Below are positions 25,375 through 34,795 of a DNA stretch of 64,000 nt, one piece after another. The translations under genes were made by a program, and so were the position numbers. The DNA comes from Granulicella sibirica (GTDB lineage: Bacteria > Acidobacteriota > Terriglobia > Terriglobales > Acidobacteriaceae). Position 1 is the stretch's first letter; each line of letters starts with the position of its first letter. A model generated the notes under the pieces. That model saw only the letters and a program-made list of their open reading frames with translations. It searched no databases and was not told the DNA's origin. The stretch spans positions 806,001 through 870,000 of the forward strand of contig NZ_RDSM01000001.1 in assembly GCF_004115155.1 (NCBI RefSeq), given 5' to 3'.

Positions 25375-27007
25375 TAAAGGTGCGCAGCCGGGATACGGGT
25401 CGAGCCGGCTCCTGGCTGTTCCGCTCTGGGTGCTGTTTCCGTTAGTCTTTGTTGCCGTCCTGCTATCGCACTGGACGCTTCTTCGCCTTCCCTACTTCTG
25501 GGATGAGGCCGGTTATTACATTCCGGCGGCGCGGGACTTCTTCAAGAGCGGCACGCTGATTCCGCAGACGACCATGACGAACGCGCATCCTCCGATGCCG
25601 TCTATCCTGCTTGCGGGCTGGTGGGAGATCTTCGGTTTCAGGATTCTCGCTACCAGGATCTTCGTCGCCGTCGTGGCGGCTGTTGCGCTGGTTGGGGTCT
25701 TCCGCATGGTGCGCGGACTTACCGGCGTGGGCGCAGCCTTCGCGACGATGATCCTGACGGCGATCTATCCGATCTGGTTCGCGCAGAGCACGCTTGCGCA
25801 TGCCGACATCTTCGCAGCCGCGTTCACGCTGTGGGCGCTCTCGTTCTATTTCCTTCGCAAGCAAGATCCGGAGACAGGAGAGCCACGGGACGAGGCTGCG
25901 CGCGATCGTATTGCAGCCGCTGTGCTGTTTTCTTTCGCGGCTCTTTCGAAGGAGACGGCGATTGTGACGCCGGCTGCGCTTGGGATGCTGGAGCTCTGGC
26001 TTGCGCTGCGGAGCTGGCGGCATGGTGGCAAGACGCAGACGGGGCGGTGGTTCCGGCTGCATCTTGCCTGGGCGGCTTCGCTGTTTGCGCCTGTCGTCCC
26101 GCTGCTTGGCTGGTACGCGTATCACCGTTACAAGACCGGGTTTATGTTCGGGAATCCGGAGTACCTCCGCTATAACGCGACGGCGAACCTGGGAGTCTTC
26201 CGCATCCTGCTATCGCTTTGGCACCGGACGCTGCATATGACGACACACATGAATCTGTTCGTCGCGACGGGATGCGCGTTGGCGGCGCTCTTGATGCCGG
26301 GGATAGCCGGGCGGGGGCGACTCTCGCGTGGTGTGATGGCAGCGCTTGGGGTTGTGCTCGTCGCAAATCTGCTGGAGTTCTCGGTGTTGGGCGGGGCGTT
26401 GCTGACGCGGTATTTGCTGCCGATGTACCCGCTGGTGATTCTGCTGTGCGTCGTCGAATGGCGGATGCACTTGAAAGCGTGGGCGGGACTCGGCGCGCTG
26501 ACCGCCGCCGGCTTTCTCGCGGGGATCTGGATCAATCCGCCATACGCGTTCGCACCGGAGGACAACCTCACCTACCGGGACATGATCGTGCTGCACCAGG
26601 AGTCGGTCGGGCTCATCGCGACGCGCTTCCCGGAGGCGACGGTACTGACGGCGTGGCCTGGCAGCCAGGAGTTCGAGCGGCCGGAGCTTGGGTATTTGGA
26701 TCGACCGGTGAAGACGGTCATGTTGAAGAATTTTTCCTTTGAGGAGATGCAGCGAGCGGCTGAGGATCCGGGTGCGTACGACACGGCGATGATCTTCTCG
26801 ACGAAGTGGGAGCCCTCGCCAGGAAAGACAAACCTTGGCCGCCGCAACGAGTCGAACGATAGGAAGTATTTCGACTTCCACCATGATCTGCGGCCGGCAG
26901 AGGCGGCGCGGATGCTGCATGGCGACGTCATCTGGCAGGGCGCGCGCAAGGGGGAATGGGCCGCCGTGCTGCGGTTTCCACGCTCGGTGAACGCCAGCCT
27001 GCGCTAG
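25286..27007 (+). CDS. GT39-type membrane glycosyltransferase (ArnT/PMT-like)
   Basis: An integral membrane protein of up to 573 aa with about 10-11 hydrophobic helices. The first periplasmic loop carries 'PYFWDEAGYYIPAARDF', the acidic motif of GT-C family 39 transferases (PMT, ArnT, dolichyl- or undecaprenyl-phosphate-sugar dependent), followed by 'AHPPMPSILLAGWWEIFG'. It probably moves a sugar from a polyprenyl-phosphate donor to lipid or protein in the periplasm. The start is uncertain: ATG 25286 overlaps DUF3467 by 89 bp and has no ribosome site; TTG 25328 or GTG 25430 would avoid part or all of the overlap while keeping the first helix. Confidence 0.82.
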   Translation: MRTMCSSTSRPSGILSSSRSGRRSAALSTNKGAQPGYGSSRLLAVPLWVLFPLVFVAVLLSHWTLLRLPYFWDEAGYYIPAARDFFKSGTLIPQTTMTNAHPPMPSILLAGWWEIFGFRILATRIFVAVVAAVALVGVFRMVRGLTGVGAAFATMILTAIYPIWFAQSTLAHADIFAAAFTLWALSFYFLRKQDPETGEPRDEAARDRIAAAVLFSFAALSKETAIVTPAALGMLELWLALRSWRHGGKTQTGRWFRLHLAWAASLFAPVVPLLGWYAYHRYKTGFMFGNPEYLRYNATANLGVFRILLSLWHRTLHMTTHMNLFVATGCALAALLMPGIAGRGRLSRGVMAALGVVLVANLLEFSVLGGALLTRYLLPMYPLVILLCVVEWRMHLKAWAGLGALTAAGFLAGIWINPPYAFAPEDNLTYRDMIVLHQESVGLIATRFPEATVLTAWPGSQEFERPELGYLDRPVKTVMLKNFSFEEMQRAAEDPGAYDTAMIFSTKWEPSPGKTNLGRRNESNDRKYFDFHHDLRPAEAARMLHGDVIWQGARKGEWAAVLRFPRSVNASLR

Positions 27008-27082
27008 TCCTGAGCACCTTCTGAGGGCTGAGGGTGAACTCTATAATGGCTTCGAAACGAGGTAAGGGCTCTGAGACAATTT

Positions 27083-28702
27083 TTGACAGGTCGTGGCTGG
27101 GCGATGGGTCTTCTGCTTACGCTCTTTGCAGTTTCCATAGCGACAGCGCAGAGCGCGTCCGATGCGAGCAGCGATGCCCATGAGACTTCCGGACGGCTTG
27201 TGCTTGTGCTTCCGTTTGAGAACCGCTCCGGGCAGCCGACACTTCAGTGGATCGGCGACTCCTTTCCGGACACGATCAATCAGCGGCTTAACTCCGCGGG
27301 CTTTCTGACCATTACGCGCGACGACCGCCAGTATGCGCTCGATCATCTCGGCTTCCCGGCCGACTTCCGTCCTACCCACGCCACAACCATCCGCATCGCC
27401 CAGACGCTCGACGCGAACTTCGTCGTTGTCGGCAGCTTCAATGTGCAGAACGGCAAGATCCTGGTGCAGGCGCAGGTGCTCGAGGTGGACAAGCTGAAGC
27501 TATCGCAGGCGCTTAATGATTCGAGCGACCTGGCGCGACTGTTTGACGTGGAGAATGCGATCGCGTGGAAGGTAGCGCGGCAGATCGATCCGAAGTTCTC
27601 GGTCGCGGAGCAGACATTTCTCTCGGCCTCCGGCGGCGTGAAGTTGACGGCCTTCGAGGGGTATATCCGGGGAATCTCGGCGACGAATCCGCAGGAACGG
27701 ATCAAACGTCTGCAGGGTGCCGTCACCGAGGAGCCGAAGTACGCCGCGGCGCTGCTTGCGCTTGGTAAGGCGCAGTACACCGATCGCCAATACGCGGCAG
27801 CGGCGGCGACGCTGATCAAGGTACCGAGGACAGACCGGTCAGCGCTTGAGGCGGGCTTCTATCTTGGGCTTGCGCACTTCAATGCGGCGAAGTATGCCGA
27901 TGCTGAGGCGGCGTTTGCGTTTGTGGCCAGCCGGTTGCCACTTCCAGAGGTCGTCAACAACCAGGGCGTGGCAGCGAGTCGCCAGGGGCGGGACGCAGGG
28001 GCATTGTTTCAGCGGGCCACCGCCGCCGACCCGGGTGACGCGGACTACCACTTCAACCTTGCCGTCTCGCTCATGCGGCGTGGCGATGCGGCGGGCAGCC
28101 TTCATGAACTCGAGCAGACTCTGAAGCTGCACGCGTCCGATACCGAGGCGGCCGACCTGCGATCGCGAATCACTGCCGCGCGGCTCACCGGCCCGGGACT
28201 CAAAGGTGCTGTCGAGACGGGTGGCTTCGAACCGCTCGAGAGGATTCGACGCAGCTACTCCGAGGCGTCGTTCCGTCAAGCTGCGTTTCAGCTCGACCAG
28301 ATGCGTGGCCTCCGCCTGGCTGCGCTTCCCCCGACAGAGCAGGGGGCGGCTTATAGCCAGCAGGGGCGGGACTATCTTGCGCAGGGATTGGTGCCGGAGG
28401 CGGAGCTGGAATTTCAAAAGGCGATCGCCGCCGATCCGAAGAGCGCGATGGCACATGCGGGGCTGGCGCAGGTCCGGGAGCAGAGTGGAAGCGTCGACGA
28501 CGCACGGAAGGAAGCGAATGCTTCCATCATGCTGAAGCCGAATGTCGTTTCGTTTCTTGTGCTTGCGAGGCTCGATCTGCAGGCGAACCAGATGACGGCC
28601 TCCGCCGTGGACGTGGGCAATGCGCTGCGGATTGAGCCGGGGAACTCGGCTGCGATGGGGATGAGGACGGCTCTGGCGGCACGTGGACAGGCGATTCCAT
28701 GA
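27083..28702 (+). CDS. TPR-repeat protein with signal peptide
   Basis: A 539-aa exported protein. The first 22 residues form a signal peptide; then comes a domain with 'GRLVLVLPFENRSGQPTLQWIGDSFPDTINQRL', the TolB-N/FlgO-like fold found in front of TPR arrays. From about residue 200 tetratricopeptide repeats follow ('EPKYAAALLALGKAQYTDRQYAAAAATL', 'DYHFNLAVSLMRRGDAAGSLHELEQTL', 'AELEFQKAIAADPKSAMAHAGLAQV'). It is probably a scaffold for protein complexes in the periplasm. TTG 27083 or ATG 27104 are possible starts. The stop overlaps the NfeD gene (ATGA). Confidence 0.8.
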   Translation: MTGRGWAMGLLLTLFAVSIATAQSASDASSDAHETSGRLVLVLPFENRSGQPTLQWIGDSFPDTINQRLNSAGFLTITRDDRQYALDHLGFPADFRPTHATTIRIAQTLDANFVVVGSFNVQNGKILVQAQVLEVDKLKLSQALNDSSDLARLFDVENAIAWKVARQIDPKFSVAEQTFLSASGGVKLTAFEGYIRGISATNPQERIKRLQGAVTEEPKYAAALLALGKAQYTDRQYAAAAATLIKVPRTDRSALEAGFYLGLAHFNAAKYADAEAAFAFVASRLPLPEVVNNQGVAASRQGRDAGALFQRATAADPGDADYHFNLAVSLMRRGDAAGSLHELEQTLKLHASDTEAADLRSRITAARLTGPGLKGAVETGGFEPLERIRRSYSEASFRQAAFQLDQMRGLRLAALPPTEQGAAYSQQGRDYLAQGLVPEAELEFQKAIAADPKSAMAHAGLAQVREQSGSVDDARKEANASIMLKPNVVSFLVLARLDLQANQMTASAVDVGNALRIEPGNSAAMGMRTALAARGQAIP

Positions 28703-30006
28703 GCTATTTCGGTCGAATCTGGTGCGTTTTCGTGGTGCTATTCGCGGGCCAATGTATGGCAAACGCGGTCACGAGTACGCCCGATTCGACCGGAATTGTC
28801 GTACGGCTTGGGATTCATGACACGATTCAGCCGGTTACGGCGGACTACCTTCGGCGAGGGTTGACGGAGGCGGCGCGGATGCATGCGCGGGCGGTGCTTC
28901 TGTCGCTTGGGACGCCGGGTGGGCTGCTCTCGTCGACGCGGGACATGGTGGCGGCGATCGAGGATTCGCCGGTTCCGGTGATCGTGTATATCGGGCCCGC
29001 GGGGAGCAGGGCTGGGTCCGCTGGGTTCTTCCTGCTGGAGTCAGCGGATGTGGCGGCAATGGCTCCGGGAACGAATGCCGGGGCGGCGCACCCGATCGTC
29101 GAAGGCAAGACGATGGATCCAGTGCTGAAGCTGAAGGTGGAGAACGACGCGGCGGCGTTTCTGCGGTCTTACGTCGAGCGGCGGGGGCGGAATGTCGAGG
29201 CGGCTGAGGATGCGGTTCGGAACTCGAAGTCCTACAGTGAACAGGAGGCGCTGAGGATGAAGCTCGTCGACATGGTCGCGAACGACGAGGCTTCCCTGCT
29301 GTCGGCGCTCGACGGGCGGGAGATCAAGCGGTTCAACGGGAACCCCGAGACGCTGCATCTGCGGGATGCACAGATTGTGGCGGTGCCGATGTCGGTCCGG
29401 GAGCGGCTTCTGGACAAACTGGCGAGCCCCGATCTTGCGGTGCTGCTGATCGTGCTTGGCGGCCTGCTCATCTATCTAGAGTTCAACGTTCCGGGGACGA
29501 TCGTTCCGGGTTCGGTCGGGACGCTGTTGTTTCTGCTGGGAGTTTTTGGGCTGAACCTTCTGCCGATCCGGCATACCTCGTTGATGCTTCTGGTTGCGGC
29601 ATTTCTACTGATTGCGCTCGAGGTGAAGTTCGCGAGCCATGGGGTGCTGGCGGCGGCGGGAGTCGGTGCGCTCGTCTTCGGGCTGGCGACGCTGGTGGAT
29701 GGGCCGATCGACGAGATGCGGGTGCATCTGGGAACCGCGATCGGGGCGGGACTCGGGTTCGGGACCGTAACGTTCGGGCTGGCGTGGGTGGCGATGCGGG
29801 CACGACGGAACAAAGTGTTGACCGGAGCGGGCGCGATGATCGGGCGGCAGGCTTTCGTGCGCGCGGTCTATCCGGCTTTAGGAACGGGTCAGGTGGAAGT
29901 GCGGGGAGAGTTGTGGCAGGCGCGGACGAATGGGGTGCTTGCTGTCGGCGAAGAAGTACTGGTGAAGTCTGTCGACGGGCTCGTGCTCGTGGTCGAGCGA
30001 GCCTGA
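28699..30006 (+). CDS. NfeD family membrane-bound serine protease (ClpP class)
   Basis: A 435-aa long-form NfeD. After a signal peptide the ClpP/SppA-type protease domain has 'LLSLGTPGGLLSSTRDM' and the nucleophile region 'PAGSRAGSAGFFLLESADVAAMAPGTNAGAAHP'. Four membrane helices follow between about 235 and 355 ('LAVLLIVLGGLLIYLEF' and on). The C-terminal NfeD OB-fold ('GQVEVRGELWQARTNGVLAVGEEVLV') completes it. Long NfeD proteins act with SPFH/stomatin partners in membrane quality control; no SPFH gene is adjacent here. It is coupled to the upstream TPR gene by an ATGA overlap. Confidence 0.92.
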   Translation: MSYFGRIWCVFVVLFAGQCMANAVTSTPDSTGIVVRLGIHDTIQPVTADYLRRGLTEAARMHARAVLLSLGTPGGLLSSTRDMVAAIEDSPVPVIVYIGPAGSRAGSAGFFLLESADVAAMAPGTNAGAAHPIVEGKTMDPVLKLKVENDAAAFLRSYVERRGRNVEAAEDAVRNSKSYSEQEALRMKLVDMVANDEASLLSALDGREIKRFNGNPETLHLRDAQIVAVPMSVRERLLDKLASPDLAVLLIVLGGLLIYLEFNVPGTIVPGSVGTLLFLLGVFGLNLLPIRHTSLMLLVAAFLLIALEVKFASHGVLAAAGVGALVFGLATLVDGPIDEMRVHLGTAIGAGLGFGTVTFGLAWVAMRARRNKVLTGAGAMIGRQAFVRAVYPALGTGQVEVRGELWQARTNGVLAVGEEVLVKSVDGLVLVVERA

Positions 30007-30078
30007 CCGCTCCGGTTATCGTCAAGATGCATCTCGACTTCGGAGAGATCCGGCCGTACCTTGGTATCCTCCAGAGTG

Positions 30079-30942
30079 ATGACTATGACCGGATTAGAGA
30101 CCACCATTGAACGCTGTTTTTCGCTAGGTTCTGTTGTCGCGGGTAGCCCCGTGGCGCAGGCTGCCTTCTTCTCCCTCCGTACAGCACTTGAATCCGGATC
30201 CGTTCGTGCCGCCGAGCCGGATGCTGCCTCCCCGACGGGATGGAGGGTAAATCCGTGGGTGAAACGCGGGATTCTGCTTGGCTTTCGGTTGGGCACCCTT
30301 GAAGAGATGAATGGCAGCCATGCGCAGGGCTTCCCTCTCAGCTTTGTGGACAAGAACACGTATCCGGCGCGGCATTTCTCGGCTGCAAATGGTGTTCGCG
30401 TGGTTCCGGGTGGGTCGAGTGTGCGTTCGGGGGCGCACGTTGCTTCGGGTGTGGTGATCATGCCGCCGGCGTACATCAACGTCGGCGCGTTTGTCGACGA
30501 GGGCACGATGGTCGACTCGCATGCGCTTGTCGGTTCGTGCGCCCAGATTGGGAAGCGGGTCCACCTTTCGGCTGCGGCTCAGATCGGCGGAGTTCTGGAG
30601 CCGGTGAATGCTTCGCCGGTCATCATCGAGGACGATGTTCTTGTCGGCGGGAATACGGGCGTGTACGAGGGGACGATCGTCCGGTCGAAGGCGGTGCTCG
30701 CGGCTGGAACGATCCTGACGAGAGGGACACCGGTCTACGACGCGACCACGGGCGAGATTCTGCGCGCCACGGCTGACATGCCGCTGATCATTCCTTCGGG
30801 GGCGGTCGTTGTTCCGGGGTCCCGGGCGATTACGTCTGGACCTGGCAAGGAGCTTGGGTTATCGGTGTATACGCCGGTGATTGTGAAGTACCGGGATGAA
30901 AAGACGGAGTTGTCGCTGGCACTGGAAGATCTTCTGCGGTAG
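30079..30942 (+). CDS. dapD: 2,3,4,5-tetrahydropyridine-2,6-dicarboxylate N-succinyltransferase
   Basis: A 287-aa DapD of the lysine/diaminopimelate pathway: it succinylates tetrahydrodipicolinate using succinyl-CoA. The left-handed parallel beta helix of hexapeptide repeats is visible from 'GVRVVPGGSSVRSGAHVASGVVIMPPAYINVGAFVDEGTMV' through 'IGGVLEPVNASPVIIEDDVLVGGNTGVYEGTIV', with the family's conserved 'QIGKRVHLSAAAQIGGVLEP' segment. The ATG at 30079 is preferred; a second in-frame ATG lies at 30085. It stands alone, unlike dap clusters in many bacteria, and provides meso-DAP precursor for peptidoglycan. Confidence 0.95.
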   Translation: MTMTGLETTIERCFSLGSVVAGSPVAQAAFFSLRTALESGSVRAAEPDAASPTGWRVNPWVKRGILLGFRLGTLEEMNGSHAQGFPLSFVDKNTYPARHFSAANGVRVVPGGSSVRSGAHVASGVVIMPPAYINVGAFVDEGTMVDSHALVGSCAQIGKRVHLSAAAQIGGVLEPVNASPVIIEDDVLVGGNTGVYEGTIVRSKAVLAAGTILTRGTPVYDATTGEILRATADMPLIIPSGAVVVPGSRAITSGPGKELGLSVYTPVIVKYRDEKTELSLALEDLLR

Positions 30943-31003
30943 GCGACGGGATCGACCATGCCCAGTGGAGGTGCTAACTTTACTTCAAAGAGCGGAGGCA
31001 AAG

Positions 31004-31261
31004 ATGGCACCTTCCAGCACGATCAGCAGCAAAGGACAGATCACAGTTCCCCTCGAAGTTCGTCTTCGGCTTGGATTGAGAAAAGGTGATCGGGTTGAAT
31101 TTGTCGTAGATGGAGATCGTACCGTCATCCGTCCGGCGCGGTTAGAGGTGAATCCTTTCGATGAGTTTATCGGTGCGTTGCCAGCGTTTGAGACACGGGA
31201 GGAAGTCATCGAATGGGTGAGAAGTCTGCGTGATGATGAGCCAGAGTCCGCTTCGCGGTGA
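31004..31261 (+). CDS. AbrB/MazE-type (VapB) antitoxin
   Basis: An 85-aa swapped-hairpin AbrB-fold protein: 'SSTISSKGQITVPLEVRLRLGLRKGDRVEFVVDGDRTVIRPA' is the full DNA-binding domain, followed by a toxin-binding tail. It is the antitoxin for the PIN protein encoded next. The ATG at 31004 has an excellent GGAGG site; the frame upstream to 30896 lies inside dapD and is discarded. Stop and toxin start overlap as GTGA. It probably autoregulates the pair. Confidence 0.92.
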   Translation: MAPSSTISSKGQITVPLEVRLRLGLRKGDRVEFVVDGDRTVIRPARLEVNPFDEFIGALPAFETREEVIEWVRSLRDDEPESASR

Positions 31262-31698
31262 AGACGGCTCTCGACACCAATATCCTGTCGGCACTTCTGT
31301 CGCGGGAGCCTGGAGCTTCTGAGATCTCTCACCAACTCGGTCGTGCAAAGCAAGAGGGCGCGATTCTGATCTCTCCGGTCGTCTACGCGGAGCTGCTGGC
31401 TCACCCTCGAGCTTCCGAGTCCTTCATCGATCAGTTCGTCGAGCGAACCGGGATCGAAGTTGATTTTCGTTTCGGCGACAGCGTCTGGCGTGAAGCGGGC
31501 CAACGTTTTGCCCGGCACGCTGCTCGTCGCCGCAGGGCCACGATTTCAGGTCCGAGACGTCTACTGGCTGACTTCCTGGTAGGAGCCCACGCTCTCTCCC
31601 ATGCAGATCGGCTCATGACGCTCGATACCTCGATATTTGCGCTGGATTTCCCGGATTTACTGCTGTATCCGGTGATCGCTCCCGCCAATGGAACATGA
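31258..31698 (+). CDS. PIN-domain toxin (VapC family)
   Basis: A 146-aa PIN ribonuclease with Asp6 in 'TALDTNILSALL', Glu in 'VVYAELLAHP', and 'RRLLADFLVGAHALSHADRLMTLD' carrying the C-terminal acidic pair. It is the toxin partner of the AbrB-type antitoxin and starts with GTG overlapping that gene's stop. Expected activity is Mg2+-dependent cleavage of structured RNA; the target is not predictable. Placed between dapD and the RNase J gene. Confidence 0.9.
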   Translation: MKTALDTNILSALLSREPGASEISHQLGRAKQEGAILISPVVYAELLAHPRASESFIDQFVERTGIEVDFRFGDSVWREAGQRFARHAARRRRATISGPRRLLADFLVGAHALSHADRLMTLDTSIFALDFPDLLLYPVIAPANGT

Positions 31699-31762
31699 GT
31701 CAGCATGGCGGCCATAGGCATCTGACAAGCCCGCCATCCATCCCTGTTAGACTCGGAAGTTG

Positions 31763-33424
31763 ATGGCTACAGATAAATTACGCATGATTCCCCTGGGGGG
31801 CCTTGGCGAGTTCGGGATGAACTGCATGGCTCTCCGTTGGCAGGATGACATTATTGTCATCGACGCCGGCCTGATGTTCCCGGAAGAAGAACTGCTCGGC
31901 GTCGACATTGTTGTCCCCGATATCAGCTATCTGATCGAGAACCGCTCGAAGGTCCGCGCGATCCTCCTCACGCACGGCCATGAAGATCACATCGGAGGAC
32001 TCCCCTGGATCCTCTCCGAGTTGAACGTTCCCGTTTACGGCACGGAGTTCACGCTTGCCTACGTGGAAGGCAAGCTCGAAGAGCACAGGCTGCTCGATAA
32101 CGCCGACCTGATCGAGATGCTGCCGGGCAAGCGCTTCACGCTCGGACCCTTTTCCGTCATGCCAATCCGCGTGACGCACTCGCTTGTGGACTGCGTCGCG
32201 CTCGCGATCCATACGCCGGTGGGTGTCGTGCTGCACACGGGCGACTTCAAGGTGGATCTCTCGCCGCCGGATGGCAAGCCGTTCGATCTGCATGCTTTTG
32301 CGGAGCTGGGCAAGCAGGGCGTGCTTGCGCTTCTGCAGGATTCGACGAACGTAGATCGTCCTGGATATACGCCTTCTGAGCGGGCTGTTCGTCCGAGGCT
32401 TGACGAGATCTTCTCGCAGACGAAGAAGAAGCTCTTCTTTTCCTGCTTTTCGTCCTCGATTCATCGCATTCGCCTGGCAATGGAGCTTGCGCATAAGCAT
32501 GGGCGCAAGGTCGCGATCATCGGGCGTTCGCTCGATAACTCGACCGAGATCGCACAGGATCTTGGGTATCTCGACCTGCCGCAGGGATTGATTATCAGTC
32601 CCGGACAGATTCGCGATATGCCCGCCGAGAAGCTCTGCATCATGATCTCGGGTACGCAGGGTGAGCCGATGTCGGCGCTTTCGCGCGCGGCGGTGAACAA
32701 CCATAAGTTCGCCAAGATCGATGCGGGCGACACGGTTCTGCTGAGTTCGCGCGTGATCCCGGGGAATGAGAAGGGGATCTACCGGATGATTGATCACCTC
32801 GAGCGCCGCGACGCCAAGGTGATCCACGACGACGGTACTGCCGGGCTTATTCACGTCTCCGGCCACGGCTCGCAGGAAGAGCTTCGCCTGATGATCAACC
32901 TCGTTCGACCGAAGTACTTCATTCCGGTTCATGGCGACTATCGCCACCTGAAGCGGCACGCGGAACTCGCGGGCAGTATGGGTGTCGTCGAGAAGGTTGT
33001 GCTGCTGGAGGATGGAGACATCCTCGAACTGGACAAGAACAACGCCACGAAGAACGGCAAGGTGACGACCGGGCGGGTTTGCATCGACTCTGGCGGATCT
33101 ATCGACGTGGTGGAAGACGTCGTCATTCGCGACCGCCAGCACCTGTCGGAAGACGGCATCGTGCTGCCGATCATTGCCATCAACAAGCGGACCGGGTTAG
33201 TCGAGAACACGCCCGAGATCGTGATGCGCGGGTTTGCGATCCAGGATGAGAAGCTCGTCACGGAGTCGCGGAACATCGTCCAGAGGACGCTCGATAACTC
33301 GAGCCCCGAGGAGAAGGCGGATTACGCGATTATCAAGGAAAAGATCCGCAACGATCTCAAACGGTATATCCAGAAGAGCACAAGCCGCCGACCGCTGATT
33401 ATGCCAGTCATCCTCGAGATCTGA
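31763..33424 (+). CDS. rnj: Ribonuclease J
   Basis: A 553-aa metallo-beta-lactamase/beta-CASP nuclease. The zinc motif HGHEDH is at residues 71-76 ('ILLTHGHEDHIGGLPW'), preceded by 'VIDAGLMFPEEELLGVD'; further motifs are 'LHTGDFKVD', the beta-CASP 'ISGTQGEPMSAL' and 'FIPVHGDYRHLKRHAEL', and the C-terminal RNase J domain is complete. It has 5'-3' exonuclease and endonuclease activity in mRNA decay and rRNA maturation. ATG 31763 and an adjacent TTG 31760 are possible starts. It ends in its own terminator. RNase J and Rho occur close together here. Confidence 0.95.
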   Translation: MATDKLRMIPLGGLGEFGMNCMALRWQDDIIVIDAGLMFPEEELLGVDIVVPDISYLIENRSKVRAILLTHGHEDHIGGLPWILSELNVPVYGTEFTLAYVEGKLEEHRLLDNADLIEMLPGKRFTLGPFSVMPIRVTHSLVDCVALAIHTPVGVVLHTGDFKVDLSPPDGKPFDLHAFAELGKQGVLALLQDSTNVDRPGYTPSERAVRPRLDEIFSQTKKKLFFSCFSSSIHRIRLAMELAHKHGRKVAIIGRSLDNSTEIAQDLGYLDLPQGLIISPGQIRDMPAEKLCIMISGTQGEPMSALSRAAVNNHKFAKIDAGDTVLLSSRVIPGNEKGIYRMIDHLERRDAKVIHDDGTAGLIHVSGHGSQEELRLMINLVRPKYFIPVHGDYRHLKRHAELAGSMGVVEKVVLLEDGDILELDKNNATKNGKVTTGRVCIDSGGSIDVVEDVVIRDRQHLSEDGIVLPIIAINKRTGLVENTPEIVMRGFAIQDEKLVTESRNIVQRTLDNSSPEEKADYAIIKEKIRNDLKRYIQKSTSRRPLIMPVILEI

Positions 33425-33448
33425 TCAATTCCCATTTTGAAGCAAAAG

Positions 33449-33478
33449 CCGCACCTGGACTATCCGGGTGCGGTTTTT
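33449..33478 (+). terminator. Intrinsic terminator after RNase J gene
   Basis: CCGCACC (33449-33455) pairs with GGTGCGG (33467-33473), extended by an inner GGA/TCC, and TTTTT follows. It lies 25 bp beyond the RNase J stop. Confidence 0.88.
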
Positions 33479-33617
33479 CGTTGGCGACGGGCCTCACGAG
33501 GTGCCTGATGGTGATCAGGGTGCCACGTCTGGATCGCACTTCTTGCGTGACCATTGCCCAGGATGGTCATACCATTCGAGATACGGACTAATATTTGATC
33601 GGGGGTGTCCTCCGCCT

Positions 33618-34745
33618 ATGCTCGAACAGATTCCGCTCATGCCGCATGCCGTGTGCTGGGCCGCTGCTCCCAGGCTTATCTGGACCATGGTGGTCACGAA
33701 CTTCATCACCTTCCTGAGCTATCTCACGATCTGCGGCACGCTGCTCTATCTGGTAAGCCGAACCCGCCGGGTGATCGCGCGGGATTGGGCCTACTTCGTG
33801 GTTGGCTTCGCGCTGTTCATCGTCGCGTGCGGATCGACCCATCTGCTCGAAGTGATTACGACGTGGATTCCGGTGTTCTGGGTGGACGCCGGAACGAACA
33901 TCGTCACCGCGGCGCTCTCCGCGTATGTCGCGGTCATGCTGATCCGGCGCGCCTCTACGATCGGCTTCGCGATCAACGATTATTCCGGACGACTGGCCAA
34001 CGTGGAGCACGAGAAGAGCCTTATCCGCGACCAGCTTATTTCGGCGCGGAAGATGGAAGACTGGAGCCGGATGTCGGCGGTCATCTCGCACGAGATCTCG
34101 AATCCGCTGGAGTCGATCCAGAACGTTCTGTATCTGATCCAGACGAACCCCGACAGCTCCAACGAGGCGGTTCGCCTTGCGAGTATCGCTGGGGACGAGG
34201 TCCAGCGGGTGATTACGATCTCCCGGTCGACGCTGTCCTTTCATCGCGAGTCGACGAAGCCGGAGCTGGTGGACCTTCGCTCAGTCTGCGAGTCGGTGCG
34301 CTTCCTGCTGACGTCGGCGATTGCGAAGAGGGAGATTCGATTCGAGATCTTCAGCGAAGGAGATGCGCATGTGGAGGCGTATCCCGGCGAGACGCGGCAG
34401 GTCGTGCTGAACCTTGCCCGAAACGCCTGCGAAGCCATCACCGAGAATGGCCGCAAAGTCACGCTCAATCTGCGGCCGCTGCGCAATGGTGTCGAGCTCC
34501 AGGTGACCGATCAGGGGACAGGGATTCCGGCGGATGTGAGGCCGAGACTGTTCGAGTTTGGGAAAAGCAGCAAGGGCGATGAGGGGAACGGGATGGGTCT
34601 GTGGACGGTGAAGCAGATCATCGAGAAACACGGCGGAGAGGTCCAGGTCGATTCGAGCTATCAGGGCGGAACGCGCTTCATCGTGTGGTGGCCCAGGAGC
34701 TATTCGCCGGCGCAGCCGCAGCAGGTGCTGACGGCCTCGCGATAG
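33618..34745 (+). CDS. Sensor histidine kinase with ethylene-receptor-like membrane domain
   Basis: A 375-aa kinase. Three membrane helices cover about residues 24-47, 57-80 and 88-110. Helix 2 has 'FIVACGSTHLLEV' with Cys71 and His75 in the same i, i+4 spacing (CG-x-TH) as Cys65/His69, the copper/ethylene ligands of plant ETR1; helix 1 keeps a Tyr (Tyr35) seven residues after Asn28, where ETR1 has Asp25 and Tyr32. There is no PAS, GAF or HAMP domain. The kinase core is complete: 'SAVISHEISNPLESIQN' with His158, N-box 'NLARNACEA', 'DQGTGIP' and 'GNGMGLWTVKQIIEKHGG'. No response regulator is adjacent. The ATG at 33618 is the best start by homology; the frame to 33468 overlaps the upstream terminator. 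Confidence 0.88.
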   Translation: MLEQIPLMPHAVCWAAAPRLIWTMVVTNFITFLSYLTICGTLLYLVSRTRRVIARDWAYFVVGFALFIVACGSTHLLEVITTWIPVFWVDAGTNIVTAALSAYVAVMLIRRASTIGFAINDYSGRLANVEHEKSLIRDQLISARKMEDWSRMSAVISHEISNPLESIQNVLYLIQTNPDSSNEAVRLASIAGDEVQRVITISRSTLSFHRESTKPELVDLRSVCESVRFLLTSAIAKREIRFEIFSEGDAHVEAYPGETRQVVLNLARNACEAITENGRKVTLNLRPLRNGVELQVTDQGTGIPADVRPRLFEFGKSSKGDEGNGMGLWTVKQIIEKHGGEVQVDSSYQGGTRFIVWWPRSYSPAQPQQVLTASR

Positions 34746-34795
34746 CGCAAGAGGCCATTTCGCGGACATCCTGCTTTTGATCTACTTCATTAGTT

